Assembly (NCBI GenBank): GCA_002898735.1
Contig: BEHY01000019.1
Coordinates: forward strand, 1-40,966
DNA length: 40,966 nt
From: Candidatus Thermoflexus japonica
GTDB lineage: Bacteria; Chloroflexota; Anaerolineae; Thermoflexales; Thermoflexaceae
Direction of reading: 5' to 3'
Under the pieces are notes generated by a model, which was not told the DNA's origin, ran no database searches, and saw only the letters and a program-made list of their open reading frames with translations. This document shows, in pieces, positions 34,468 to 40,966 of the stretch (the first letter of the stretch is position 1; the number at the start of each line of letters is the position of its first letter). The position numbers were made by a program, and so were the translations under genes.

Positions 34468-34527
34468 GTCTAACAACCGGTTGCAGCGGACGCCGCTGCG
34501 CGCCGCCGCTGAACCGGAGCGTTGGGC
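34468..34527 (+). other. attC site B
   Basis: 60 bp. Cores GTCTAAC (34468-34474) and GTTGGGC (34521-34527). Inner arms CCGGTTGCAGCGG and CCGCTGAACCGG are complementary except for one extra G, the extrahelical base that gives attC its strand and orientation specificity. Confidence 0.88.
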
Positions 34528-34567
34528 GCAAACCCGATGCCACAACTTCTAAGGAGGTGGATGCGAC

Positions 34568-35119
34568 ATGGCACAGATCGGACAGGAGATCGTAAACCCC
34601 CGGACCGGGCAACGCGTCCGGTTCGTTGAAACCGCTAGCGCGTCCGCCGGTGCGCGGCTCGTTCTCGAGTGTGTGAGTCCGCCCAGCCCGGAACGCGAGC
34701 CCGAGCATGTGCACCCGTACCAGACCAATCGGTTCGCGGTGCGTCGCGGCGCGCTACGGTTCCGCATTGCCGGCCTGGAGCGCGTCGTGGCCGCTGGTGA
34801 GGAAGTCAGCATCCCGCCGGGTACGCCGCACCACTTCTGGGTTGAGGGCAGCGAGCCCGCCGAGTACCGGCAGGAATTCGAGCCGGCCCTGAACACGGAA
34901 ACCTTCTTCGAGGCTCTCTTCGGCCTCGCACAGGCGGGGCGGTTGAGCCGGAGTGGGATGCCGCCGGTCCTGCTTCTCGGCGTGTTCGGACAGACGTTCT
35001 GGTCGACCGTGCGCGTCACGCGGCCGCCAGTATGGGTCCAGTGGTTGACCTATGCCGTGCTGGGGCCGCTCGGCCGGTTGCTCGGCCAGCGCTTGCCCTC
35101 GGCTCAGGATAGCGTGTGA
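34568..35119 (+). CDS. Cassette 3: cupin-domain protein
   Basis: 183 residues from ATG 34568 after AAGGAGGTGG. The cupin barrel (residues about 20-110) has motif 1 as HVHPYQTNRFAVRRGALRF (His at two metal-ligand places, Glu replaced) and motif 2 as VSIPPGTPHHFWVEG (His ligand). The last 60 residues add a hydrophobic, Trp-rich stretch (VWVQWLTYAVLGPLGRLLG) that may touch the membrane. Similar proteins are common in cassette arrays and environmental bacteria; substrate unknown. Directly follows attC B. Confidence 0.85.
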   Translation: MAQIGQEIVNPRTGQRVRFVETASASAGARLVLECVSPPSPEREPEHVHPYQTNRFAVRRGALRFRIAGLERVVAAGEEVSIPPGTPHHFWVEGSEPAEYRQEFEPALNTETFFEALFGLAQAGRLSRSGMPPVLLLGVFGQTFWSTVRVTRPPVWVQWLTYAVLGPLGRLLGQRLPSAQDSV

Positions 35120-35135
35120 AGTGCGGAACTGAGGC

Positions 35136-35151
35136 CCCCGTTCGAACGGGG
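35136..35151. terminator. Palindrome after the cupin gene
   Basis: Perfect 16-base palindrome CCCCGTTCGAACGGGG, 16 bases past the cupin stop. No U tract follows; may be a weak terminator or protein site. Confidence 0.35.
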
Positions 35152-35217
35152 TGAACCGCGGCCTGAAAAGCGTCAGGCGGACCGGGCAAGGGAGACTCTC
35201 GACCAAAGGAGCCTACC

Positions 35218-35730
35218 ATGGATCAATCCCAGACTGCAGCCACGTTTCACTGGGCATCCCCACTCGGGGTGAGTGTGATTTGCTTTCTGGTGTCAGGAGT
35301 TGTTCATCTGTTGATCGGGACACTCACGCCAATCTTTGTCAATTCAGAATTCGGACGTAGCGCCATCTTCATCTCGCAACAAACCGACAGCCAGCTCTTT
35401 GGGGCAACGCCGTCCGAGCTGCTGGATAGGAACAAGGAGTTGGCGATGTTCCGCACGCTATTCCTGACCAACGCTGGCGGATCACTCGTCATAATAGGCC
35501 TCTTCATCGTCTCTCTTACATGGTTTGGCCTTCGCCAGCACCAAGTGTGGGCGTTCGCAACCCTCGTCCTGGCGGGGCTGGTCGTTCTCCCTTACTGGTT
35601 TCTCATTTTCAAGCCCTACTTGAACGCGGGCATCTCCATTCGGTTCGGCGACCTTCCGCCCATCTTCTGGATCCCAACTCTCGTCCTGCTCCCAGGGATA
35701 GTCTTCGGTTGGCTCGGCCTGCGATCCTGA
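35218..35730 (+). CDS. Cassette membrane protein, four helices, unknown function
   Basis: 170 residues with four predicted membrane helices (about 16-38, 83-104, 109-131, 148-167) and an extracytoplasmic loop of about 45 residues after the first. It starts after CCAAAGGAG. No family recognised. Codon use is less GC-rich than the host. There is no attC site between it and the cupin gene, so the two either share one cassette or the intervening site has been lost; a degenerate site follows it. Confidence 0.75.
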   Translation: MDQSQTAATFHWASPLGVSVICFLVSGVVHLLIGTLTPIFVNSEFGRSAIFISQQTDSQLFGATPSELLDRNKELAMFRTLFLTNAGGSLVIIGLFIVSLTWFGLRQHQVWAFATLVLAGLVVLPYWFLIFKPYLNAGISIRFGDLPPIFWIPTLVLLPGIVFGWLGLRS

Positions 35731-35797
35731 ACTGCCCCGGCTGATCTGCACCGCCGAACCACTCGATGGAGCCGGCCAGCCGCGGCAAATCGGGTTC

Positions 35798-35860
35798 ATG
35801 CAACTATTGAAGCGCTGGCCGGGCGGCTTATCTCAAAGGCTTATCTCAAGGCCGTTGGGC
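35798..35860 (+). other. Degenerate attC-like site
   Basis: 63 bp from ATGCAAC to GTTGGGC. The right core is perfect (GTTRRRY), the left is not. Inside, a 13-base unit starting GGCTTATCTCAA is repeated in tandem (35824-35849), which disturbs the fold. The F420-type reductase gene begins 22 bases later. Confidence 0.45.
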
Positions 35861-35881
35861 AGCTAACGAAAGGAGTGCACA

Positions 35882-36298
35882 ATGAACATCGGGATCCTCG
35901 GCACGGGCACGGTCGGACAGACGATCGGTTCGAAGCTCATCCAGCTTGGGCACGAGGTGCGCATGGGCTCGCGCACGGCAGAGAATGAGAAGGCCGCCCA
36001 ATGGGTAGCGGCCAATGGCCCGCGGGCGTCGCACGGGACCTTTGCCGATGCCGCCGCATTTGGAGAGATTCTCTTCAATTGCACCGCTGGAGTTGCTTCC
36101 CTGCGGGCGCTGCGGATGGCGGGGGAAGCGAACCTCAGGGGGAAGATTCTGATCGATGTGGCGAACCCGCTGGACTTTTCGCACGGTATGCCGCCTTCCT
36201 TAGCGGTCTGCAACACGGATTCGCTGGGCGAGCAGATCCAGCGGGCGTTTCCCGAAACCCGGGGCCCGGCTTGCCGCCGGTGGAGCGCAGACCGTTAG
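35882..36298 (+). pseudogene. Truncated F420-dependent NADP reductase-like protein
   Basis: 138 codons. The N-terminus has a clean Rossmann motif GILGTGTVGQTIGSKLIQLG followed by GSRT, and the body matches NADPH-dependent F420 reductases up to NTDSLGEQIQRAFPE. Family members continue to about 210-220 residues (RVVKTLNT...); here the reading changes abruptly after residue about 127 to TRGPACRRWSADR and stops. The stop TAG lies within the GTTAGAT core of an attC 3' half. The cofactor-binding half remains and the catalytic/dimer part is lost. ATG 35882 follows AAAGGAG. Confidence 0.8.
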
Positions 36299-36300
36299 AT
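36262..36300 (+). other. attC 3' half site
   Basis: A GC-rich loop, then GAGCGCAGACC and core GTTAGAT (36294-36300), as at the right end of attC sites. No matching RYYYAAC left half is present; that half was lost together with the end of the reductase gene. Confidence 0.6.
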
Positions 36301-36322
36301 GCCACCGCCTTGGGAGGCCCAG

Positions 36323-37081
36323 ATGACAGCTCGCTATACGGACTATGATACGTTTGCCTGGATTTACAACAAGTATTGGGGAACTGATTCGGCGCGGCGC
36401 TTCCTCCCTGTTCTGGAAAGCCTGCTGCTGCCTCATCTCCCATCGAGAGCACGCATCCTTGATCTGTGTTGTGGGACCGGACAACTGGCCCAGGCGCTCG
36501 CGCAACGGGGTTATCAAGTCACAGGCATAGACGGCTCTGAAGAAATGATTCGCCTGGCCCGCATAAACGCTCCAGATGTGGAGTTTATTGTCGAAGATGC
36601 TCGTACCTTTAGCTTGCCAGCCGTCTATCACGCCGTTGTATCCACCTATGACAGCCTGAATCACATTATGAGCCTGGAGGAATTGTCCCGCGTTTTCCGA
36701 AATGTGTATGCCTGTCTGCAACAAGGTGGCCTGTTCCTCTTTGATCTGAACATGGAACAAGGATACAAAGCTCGCTGGCGGGGTTCTTTTGGCATGGTGG
36801 AAGACGACCATGTTTGTGTTGTCCGCGCGAGTTTTGATGAGGAAGAGAGGGTCGGGCGAACGGCCATTACCCTCTTCCGATTAGAGGATGACGTATGGCG
36901 TCGCTATGACGTAACCCTTCTTCAACGATGCTATTCGGAGTTGGAAATCCGCTCCGCCCTGGAAGCAACGGGCTTTACGGATGTTCAGACCTTTGATGCA
37001 CAGAATGATCTGGGATGGTCCAGGGAAGTTGGGCGAGTTTTCTTCCTGGGTTGGAAGCGAATGGAGAGTAGTGGCGGCTAA
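36323..37081 (+). CDS. Cassette 5: class I SAM-dependent methyltransferase
   Basis: 252 residues from ATG 36323 after GGGAGG. SAM motif I is ILDLCCGTGQLAQALAQRG, followed by the acidic loop VTGIDGSEEMIRLA and motif II/III VEFIVEDARTF...VVSTYDSLNHI. The C-terminal half is a beta-rich substrate region (YDVTLLQRCYSELEIRSALEATGF). Methyl acceptor unknown. The stop TAA lies inside the GGCTAAC core of the next attC. Base composition is clearly lower in GC than the flanking host genes. Confidence 0.9.
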   Translation: MTARYTDYDTFAWIYNKYWGTDSARRFLPVLESLLLPHLPSRARILDLCCGTGQLAQALAQRGYQVTGIDGSEEMIRLARINAPDVEFIVEDARTFSLPAVYHAVVSTYDSLNHIMSLEELSRVFRNVYACLQQGGLFLFDLNMEQGYKARWRGSFGMVEDDHVCVVRASFDEEERVGRTAITLFRLEDDVWRRYDVTLLQRCYSELEIRSALEATGFTDVQTFDAQNDLGWSREVGRVFFLGWKRMESSGG

Positions 37082-37143
37082 CGCCTGCTGCAGCCGACCC
37101 GCCTCCGCTGGTGCTCCGGCGGGCGGCTGAGCCTGGGCGTCAC
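37076..37143 (+). other. attC site E (right core mutated)
   Basis: 68 bp. Left core GGCTAAC (37076-37082). Inner arms CAGCCGACCCGCC and GGCGGGCGGCTG pair except for one extra A, a typical extrahelical base. The right core, expected as GTTRRRY, reads GTCACC, so this site may no longer recombine. Confidence 0.7.
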
Positions 37144-37144
37144 C

Positions 37145-37469
37145 TGAGGAGGGCCTTGCCTGAAGTGGTTGGCCTGCATGCCACGCTGATGGCGAAGTCC
37201 GCGCGGCTGATGAGCGGTTGTCCGGGTGTGGGGCTTCCGCTCATGGGCATCTCCCTGGTCTCCGGAGCGGGCCGGCTGGTGAGCGGTGGGGTCTTGCCCG
37301 CGATGTCTCTTGCCTGGCGGGGTATGGGAATGCTGGCGGGCATTTGAGCCGTTGCACTCTGCCCACCGTTGTGCTATAAAGTCTGTCGGGTGTAATGGTA
37401 CGGGTATTTTGCCAGCGGAGAAGGGGCGAGCGTGCGGGCGGTGGAGTCTTGTGCCCATCGGCGATGTGC
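37145..37469. other. Cassette 6: apparently gene-less cassette, copy 1
   Basis: About 325 bases between two attC sites with no convincing gene on either strand. It is homologous to 38470-38736: both contain GGTGTGGGGCTTCCGCTC-TGGGCAT in the middle and both end GGGCGAGCGTGCGGGCGGTG, then the same attC start. The shared sequence implies duplication or two insertions of related non-coding cassettes. It may carry a promoter (GTGCTATAAAG near 37370-37380) or an RNA. Confidence 0.6.
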
Positions 37470-37544
37470 AGCCAACAAGCGCTCCCAGCCGACATGATCC
37501 GCTTCGCTCCGCTACGTGGACGGCTGAAGCGCAGGTTGTTAGGC
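37470..37544 (+). other. attC site F
   Basis: 75 bp. Left core AGCCAAC (37470-37476), right core GTTAGGC (37538-37544). Arms GCGCTCCCAGCCG and CGGCTGAAGCGC pair with a bulge. Right core is perfect GTTRRRY. Confidence 0.82.
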
Positions 37545-37576
37545 GGCTATCTTCCCGGTGAGCAAGGAGGCAAGCG

Positions 37577-37816
37577 ATGAAAACGTGGAGGGAATGGATT
37601 GTCTCCAATCCCTCGGTAATGATGGGGAAACCGGTGATCGTGGGAACCCGGATCACCGTAGAACTCATTTTGGAAAAGCTGGCTGCCGGTGAGACGATGG
37701 AGGATCTGCTCGAAGCCCATCCCCGGCTGACACGAGAGGCCATTCAAGCGGCCCTCGCCTTTGCCGCCGAGGCCTTGCGAGCTGATGTGGTGTATCCCAT
37801 CGAGGTGTCGACGTGA
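37577..37816 (+). CDS. Cassette 7: DUF433-family protein, likely antitoxin
   Basis: 79 residues after AAGGAGG. Typical DUF433 pattern: IVSNPSVMMGKPVIVGTRITVELILEKLAAGET, a helix-turn-helix-like core, then EDLLEAHPRLTREAIQAALAFA. It is predicted to bind DNA or the partner protein and neutralise it. Its stop overlaps the next start by GTGA, the standard arrangement of toxin-antitoxin pairs. Confidence 0.9.
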   Translation: MKTWREWIVSNPSVMMGKPVIVGTRITVELILEKLAAGETMEDLLEAHPRLTREAIQAALAFAAEALRADVVYPIEVST

Positions 37817-38193
37817 AGATTCTGGCCGATGAAGGGGTGGACCGTCCTGTCGTGGAACGGTTGCGTCAAAGCGGCCATCGGGTATGGTATGTCGCCGAGA
37901 TGGAGCCCGGGATTTCTGACGAGGTTGTCCTGGACCTGGCGAATCGGGAAGGGGCTATATTGCTCACGGCGGACAAGGACTTTGGTGAGCTTGTATTTCG
38001 TCAGCGACGGATAGCGAGAGGGGTCATCCTTGTTCGGCTGGCCGGTATCTCTCCGAGTCGCAAGGCGGAGATCGTGGCCTTTGCCCTGGCCGCGCACGGC
38101 GACGAGATGGAACAAGCCTTCACGGTGATTACTCCGGGAGCCGTACGCATCCGACGCCGAGCAACCAAATCAGAAAAGGGTGACACCGCCTAA
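37813..38193 (+). CDS. Cassette 7: DUF5615 PIN-like protein, likely toxin
   Basis: 126 residues from GTG 37813. PIN-like acids are visible: LADEGVD (D6 region), DEVVLDLA and ILLTADKDFGELVF, as in DUF5615/Mut7-C-type nucleases. Paired with DUF433 it forms a VapBC-like module; an RNase role is inferred, not shown. The last codons end in TAA within the GCCTAAC core of attC G. Such pairs in integrons are thought to stabilise arrays against loss. Confidence 0.88.
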   Translation: MKILADEGVDRPVVERLRQSGHRVWYVAEMEPGISDEVVLDLANREGAILLTADKDFGELVFRQRRIARGVILVRLAGISPSRKAEIVAFALAAHGDEMEQAFTVITPGAVRIRRRATKSEKGDTA

Positions 38194-38257
38194 CATCCGC
38201 TCCAGCCGACCCGCCTCGGCTGGCGCTTCGGCGGGCGGCTGAGCTTGGCCGTTAGCC
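38188..38257 (+). other. attC site G
   Basis: 70 bp. Left core GCCTAAC (38188-38194), right core GTTAGCC (38251-38257; one base off GTTRRRY). Arms GCTCCAGCCGACCCGCC and GGCGGGCGGCTGAGC pair with extra bases. Very similar to site E, so the two belong to one attC type. Confidence 0.85.
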
Positions 38258-38736
38258 GCAAATGGATGGAACTTTGACAAGAAAACACGCGTGCCTGGGG
38301 CTGGTGGACGGCCTCGCCTGGCGCGGGGTCTGGCCTGGGCAGGTGGCTTGCGGGCTGTGGACGTGATGGCCGAGGCGTCTTGCCCGCTGTCACCGCCCGC
38401 GACGGTCCTTGAGCGGGTCGCTGGCTTTGGGCGTGGTTGGCCTGGCCTGGGGTGCGGAGGGCAGGCTCGGTTTGCCGGGCAGGTCGCTGTCAGGGTGTGG
38501 GGCTTCCGCTCGTGGGCATTTCCCCCGGCTCTGGGGTGGGCTGGCGGGCGGGCGGTGGGGTGTTGCTCACTGCCTCCTTGTCTGGGGTGGTGCAGGAGGG
38601 TCAGCGGGCCTTTTGGCTGTTGCACTTTGTCTGGCGGTGTGCGATCAAGCTGTCGGGTGTGATGGCTGTGGTGTTTTGTCATCAGAGAAAGGGCGAGCGT
38701 GCGGGCGGTGGAGTCTTGCGCCTGTCGGCGATGTGC
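38258..38736. other. Cassette 8: apparently gene-less cassette, copy 2
   Basis: About 480 bases without a convincing gene. The last 270 are a diverged copy of the cassette at 37145-37469, nearly identical in the final 60 bases. The first 200 are low-complexity GC/TG-rich sequence. Possible readings on both strands look compositional. Confidence 0.6.
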
Positions 38737-38760
38737 AGCCAACAAGCGCTCCCAGCCGAC
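38737..38760 (+). other. attC half site H, end of array
   Basis: AGCCAAC followed by AAGCGCTCCCAGCCGAC repeats the left half of attC F. After a shared CGCTTCGC the sequence diverges and no right half with GTTRRRY is found, so the site was cut through and the cassette array ends here. Confidence 0.65.
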
Positions 38761-38838
38761 CGCTTCGCCACCTCGTTGGTCGAGGGCCTCCTGATCTCTT
38801 CGGAAGCACTAGGTACACATATGAGGAAGCAAATTCCC

Positions 38839-40149
38839 ATGTTGACTGAGAATTTGCGAAGAGAAAATCAGATACTATGGCTGCTTACCATCATAGGACT
38901 GACCATACGTATAGCCGCCATATTTGCACTTGATGACTATCGTGAGCCACTCACTGCGGAATACGGAGTGGTTGCCCGAAACCTCGTTGCAGGTAAGGGG
39001 TTTGTCGGAGGAGGTTGGCTTGGCCCTGAAGGGCCAACAGCACTCAACGTTCCCATTTATCCTCTGTTTCTGGCTACTTGGTTGTGGTTGAAAATTCCCT
39101 TGCCTTTTCTTGGAGTAGAGTTATCGCAAGCCTTTCTTTCGGCTCTGCTCATCTATTTGTGGGGCAAGATCGCACTGCGTTTCTATGATTCGCCAGTCAG
39201 CCTTCTGACCGGCTTATTTATTGCGTTCTATCCGCCTCTTATTTATTTTTGCAAACAAATTTCTCCAGCAATTTTTACAACATTTTTCACTGCTATTGCT
39301 TTTTATGTCCTATTATTACTCTTTTTTAAGCCAACATGGGGTAGAGCGATTTTATTCGGATTGACTTGGGGGGTTTCTCTCCTGGTTGAACCGATACTCT
39401 TACTTGCCATACCAGGTATAATGTTGATTGGTTGGATGTGGTGGTATAAAGGTCATAGAACAATCGTGCCCAAAATGATCATAGGCACAGCGATCTGTAT
39501 ATTTGTTGTGTTGCCGTGGACGATTCGCAACTACATTGTGTTTCATCGATTGGTGATACTGAAAACATCATTTGGCCTGAACTTATGGATGGGTAACAAC
39601 CCCAATGCGACAGGGTTTCTGTATACCGCTTCAGGAGAACCGATGCAAAATACTCTTTCAAAGAGTATGCTTGAATATCTTAGTTCACTAAACGAAGCTG
39701 AAAGATATGCAGTACTCGGACAAAAAGCATGGGAATGGATTAAATCAAACCCAGATAAGTTCTTGTACTTAACCTTGAAACGCATCGGTTACCTCTGGCT
39801 TATATCTCCCACATATTTGATAACTAAGCAGAATATCAATGAACCCATATATTTCTATGAAGCCAGATATGTAATCCAGCTGCTATTGCTGATGCTGGCA
39901 ATAATTGGAAGTATATTCGCCTATCAACAGAACCGAGTGTTTGTGCTGATGTGTGCATGGTGCCTAATTGCTTTCACAATTCCTTATGCTGTTTCTGTGG
40001 CTGGAAATACACGTTATCGATTGCCAGCAGAGCCAATGCTTATTGTGTTAGCGGCAGTTTTATTTCGTAAGATACTTGGACGGGTGGAGAAACACAAGAT
40101 CATGTTTCCCCGAACTGGGCTATGCGGCCTGTTTTATCCGAAACTGTGA
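38839..40149 (+). CDS. Membrane glycosyltransferase, GT39/ArnT-like (dolichyl-phosphate-mannose transferase type)
   Basis: 436 residues from ATG 38839, chosen for GAGGAAG 9 bases upstream (ATG 38821 is in frame but lacks a site). About ten to eleven membrane helices. The N-terminal loop after helix 1, DDYREPLTAEYGVVARNLVAGKGF, matches the acidic catalytic loop of polyprenyl-phosphate sugar transferases, and LPWTIRNYIVFHRLV is typical of the family. It probably moves a sugar from a lipid carrier to an extracytoplasmic acceptor. Its sequence is strikingly AT-rich beside its neighbours, a sign of transfer. It starts just after the broken attC but has no attC of its own. Confidence 0.85.
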   Translation: MLTENLRRENQILWLLTIIGLTIRIAAIFALDDYREPLTAEYGVVARNLVAGKGFVGGGWLGPEGPTALNVPIYPLFLATWLWLKIPLPFLGVELSQAFLSALLIYLWGKIALRFYDSPVSLLTGLFIAFYPPLIYFCKQISPAIFTTFFTAIAFYVLLLLFFKPTWGRAILFGLTWGVSLLVEPILLLAIPGIMLIGWMWWYKGHRTIVPKMIIGTAICIFVVLPWTIRNYIVFHRLVILKTSFGLNLWMGNNPNATGFLYTASGEPMQNTLSKSMLEYLSSLNEAERYAVLGQKAWEWIKSNPDKFLYLTLKRIGYLWLISPTYLITKQNINEPIYFYEARYVIQLLLLMLAIIGSIFAYQQNRVFVLMCAWCLIAFTIPYAVSVAGNTRYRLPAEPMLIVLAAVLFRKILGRVEKHKIMFPRTGLCGLFYPKL

Positions 40150-40966
40150 TAATGGGGGGAGGGTGACAAAGGAGAGGGCATCGGCGGATCTCCAACTTTG
40201 ACAACTGGATGCCTATTCAGGTGCAACTTCTGACCTTCACAAGTGTTGCTGATAAGCGGTGGCCGAAATCACTGCGGAGAATGCAGAGGTGTCAGAAGAG
40301 ATTTTAAGGCAACTCTGCTCTCCCTCTGGGCCTCTGCGGTTGAAAATTGCGCGGTCGTGGGCCCAGCAACATTGAAGGGGAGAACACCTTCCTTCTTCGC
40401 CAATGAGAACCCGGAAGGGGAGCCGGTGAGGCGGATCCACCACCTGGAACCGTGGATCGGCCCAAAAGGTCGAGGAGCATCAGGACCACCCCGGGGAGAT
40501 GCATCCGCGCTATCCGGATTCCTCTCTCCCACCCCACGTTCCGAAAACCGGATGCGCGGAAAACTCCCCGGTCAAGCGGCCATCCGTCGGATCTATGCGA
40601 GGGGGCAAGACGACCGCGGTCCATCCATATGGATGGAGGGCTGGGGAGGCCAGGTGACCCATCCCGCTGAGCGCTGGCCCAATCGGGTAAATCCCGGGAG
40701 GAAGAAGCCCTGTCTTTCCTCAGGGCTTTCCGGCGTTCGGAGGCGCGCGGTTACTCCCTTCTCTGGGGCTTTTGAGGGCTGCGGTGCCCCTCGCAGCTCT
40801 CCGGAGATGAACACGGGGAGAGACGATCCCCTCTATAGAAACCCCGTTGTATGGGAAGCCTGGCTCAGCCCCAAAAGCCCCCTGTCCGGGGGGACTGCGT
40901 CCAGCGTTACAAGAGCCTTCGGGATGCGATCCTAACGGCAAAGCAAACCTTCTATTTATTCCTCCC
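40150..40966. other. Non-coding end of the window
   Basis: 817 bases with no gene I would support; the long plus-strand open frame (40243-40935) has no ribosome-binding site and no protein-like pattern. Seen: TGCAGAGGTGT at 40281-40291, also present at 32912-32922 on the other side of the integron, and an 18-base palindrome TCCATCCATATGGATGGA (about 40620-40637). Confidence 0.5.

Larger units (their letters stand above)
33151..38760. mobile_element. Decayed integron: intI remnant plus attC cassette array
   Basis: A remnant of intI on the minus strand is followed by short, functionally unrelated genes, all on the plus strand, separated by attC-type sites at 34148-34208, 34468-34527, (35798-35860), (36262-36300), 37076-37143, 37470-37544, 38188-38257 and a half site at 38737-38760; sites in brackets are degenerate or partial. 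Several stop codons fall inside the attC core bases, as is usual in cassettes. Base composition varies from gene to gene and differs from the host. With no functional integrase in the window, the array is fixed unless an integrase acts from elsewhere. Confidence 0.82.

Noticed and set aside
37078..37743. Minus-strand frame through the gene-less cassette and DUF433 gene
   Set aside because: His/Pro/Arg-rich, crosses two attC sites and a clear plus-strand gene.
40243..40935. 230-codon open frame at the window end
   Set aside because: No ribosome-binding site, no recognisable fold pattern and biased composition.

Overview
The window looks like chromosomal DNA of a high-GC, probably thermophilic Chloroflexota bacterium, perhaps a Thermoflexus-like lineage. 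This rests on a B-family (ba3-type) cytochrome oxidase with its tiny subunit IIa, a CpXC-domain protein next to PyrK, long Pro/Thr linkers, strong AGGAGG ribosome-binding sites and several TTG/GTG starts. No rRNA or species-diagnostic marker is present, so the assignment is an inference.

Positions 1-5.6 kb hold a minus-strand cluster that resembles the maturation side of methylamine dehydrogenase. It encodes a lipoprotein fused to a MauE-like membrane domain, two MauD-like membrane thioredoxins, a small Tat-exported Cys-rich MauA-like protein and a secreted paralogue of the lipoprotein domain. A plus-strand LuxR-like regulator sits inside it, and no heavy chain or MauG is visible. From 6 to 12.5 kb there are an ECF sigma factor with its probable anti-sigma factor, a one-cysteine Tpx peroxiredoxin, uvrA, a decayed coiled-coil gene and an HpcH/HpaI aldolase. 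From 12.5 to 13 kb there are tRNA-Gln(UUG) and an array of 64-bp palindromic elements. From 13 to 17.8 kb lies a copper/oxygen respiration cluster (PCuAC chaperone, SCO1, oxidase subunits I, II and IIa, a CBS protein, an Rrf2 regulator). From 18 to 24.3 kb there are a CpXC protein, PyrK, a NUDIX hydrolase, a membrane peptidase, an AEC transporter and a HEAT-repeat protein. From 24.6 to 28.8 kb there are two homologous extracellular glycosidase-like proteins. From 29 to 32.4 kb lies a helicase-loading operon: DnaB, a DnaD-like protein and a loader with two AAA+ domains in tandem.

The most striking part is 33.1-38.8 kb, which reads as a decayed integron. The last 20 codons or so of an integron integrase (intI), including the catalytic-Tyr motif, lie on the minus strand. 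Divergent from them is a plus-strand run of small unrelated genes separated by attC-type recombination sites (RYYYAAC ... GTTRRRY with imperfect inner palindromes). The cassettes carry an alpha/beta hydrolase without its nucleophile serine, a fragment of a PhnB/VOC protein, a cupin, a small membrane protein, a truncated F420-type reductase, a methyltransferase, a DUF433/DUF5615 toxin-antitoxin-like pair and two diverged copies of a cassette with no evident gene. A perfect-consensus promoter lies just outside, pointing into the array. The array ends in half an attC site, followed by an AT-rich membrane glycosyltransferase that looks foreign. The last 0.8 kb has no convincing gene.
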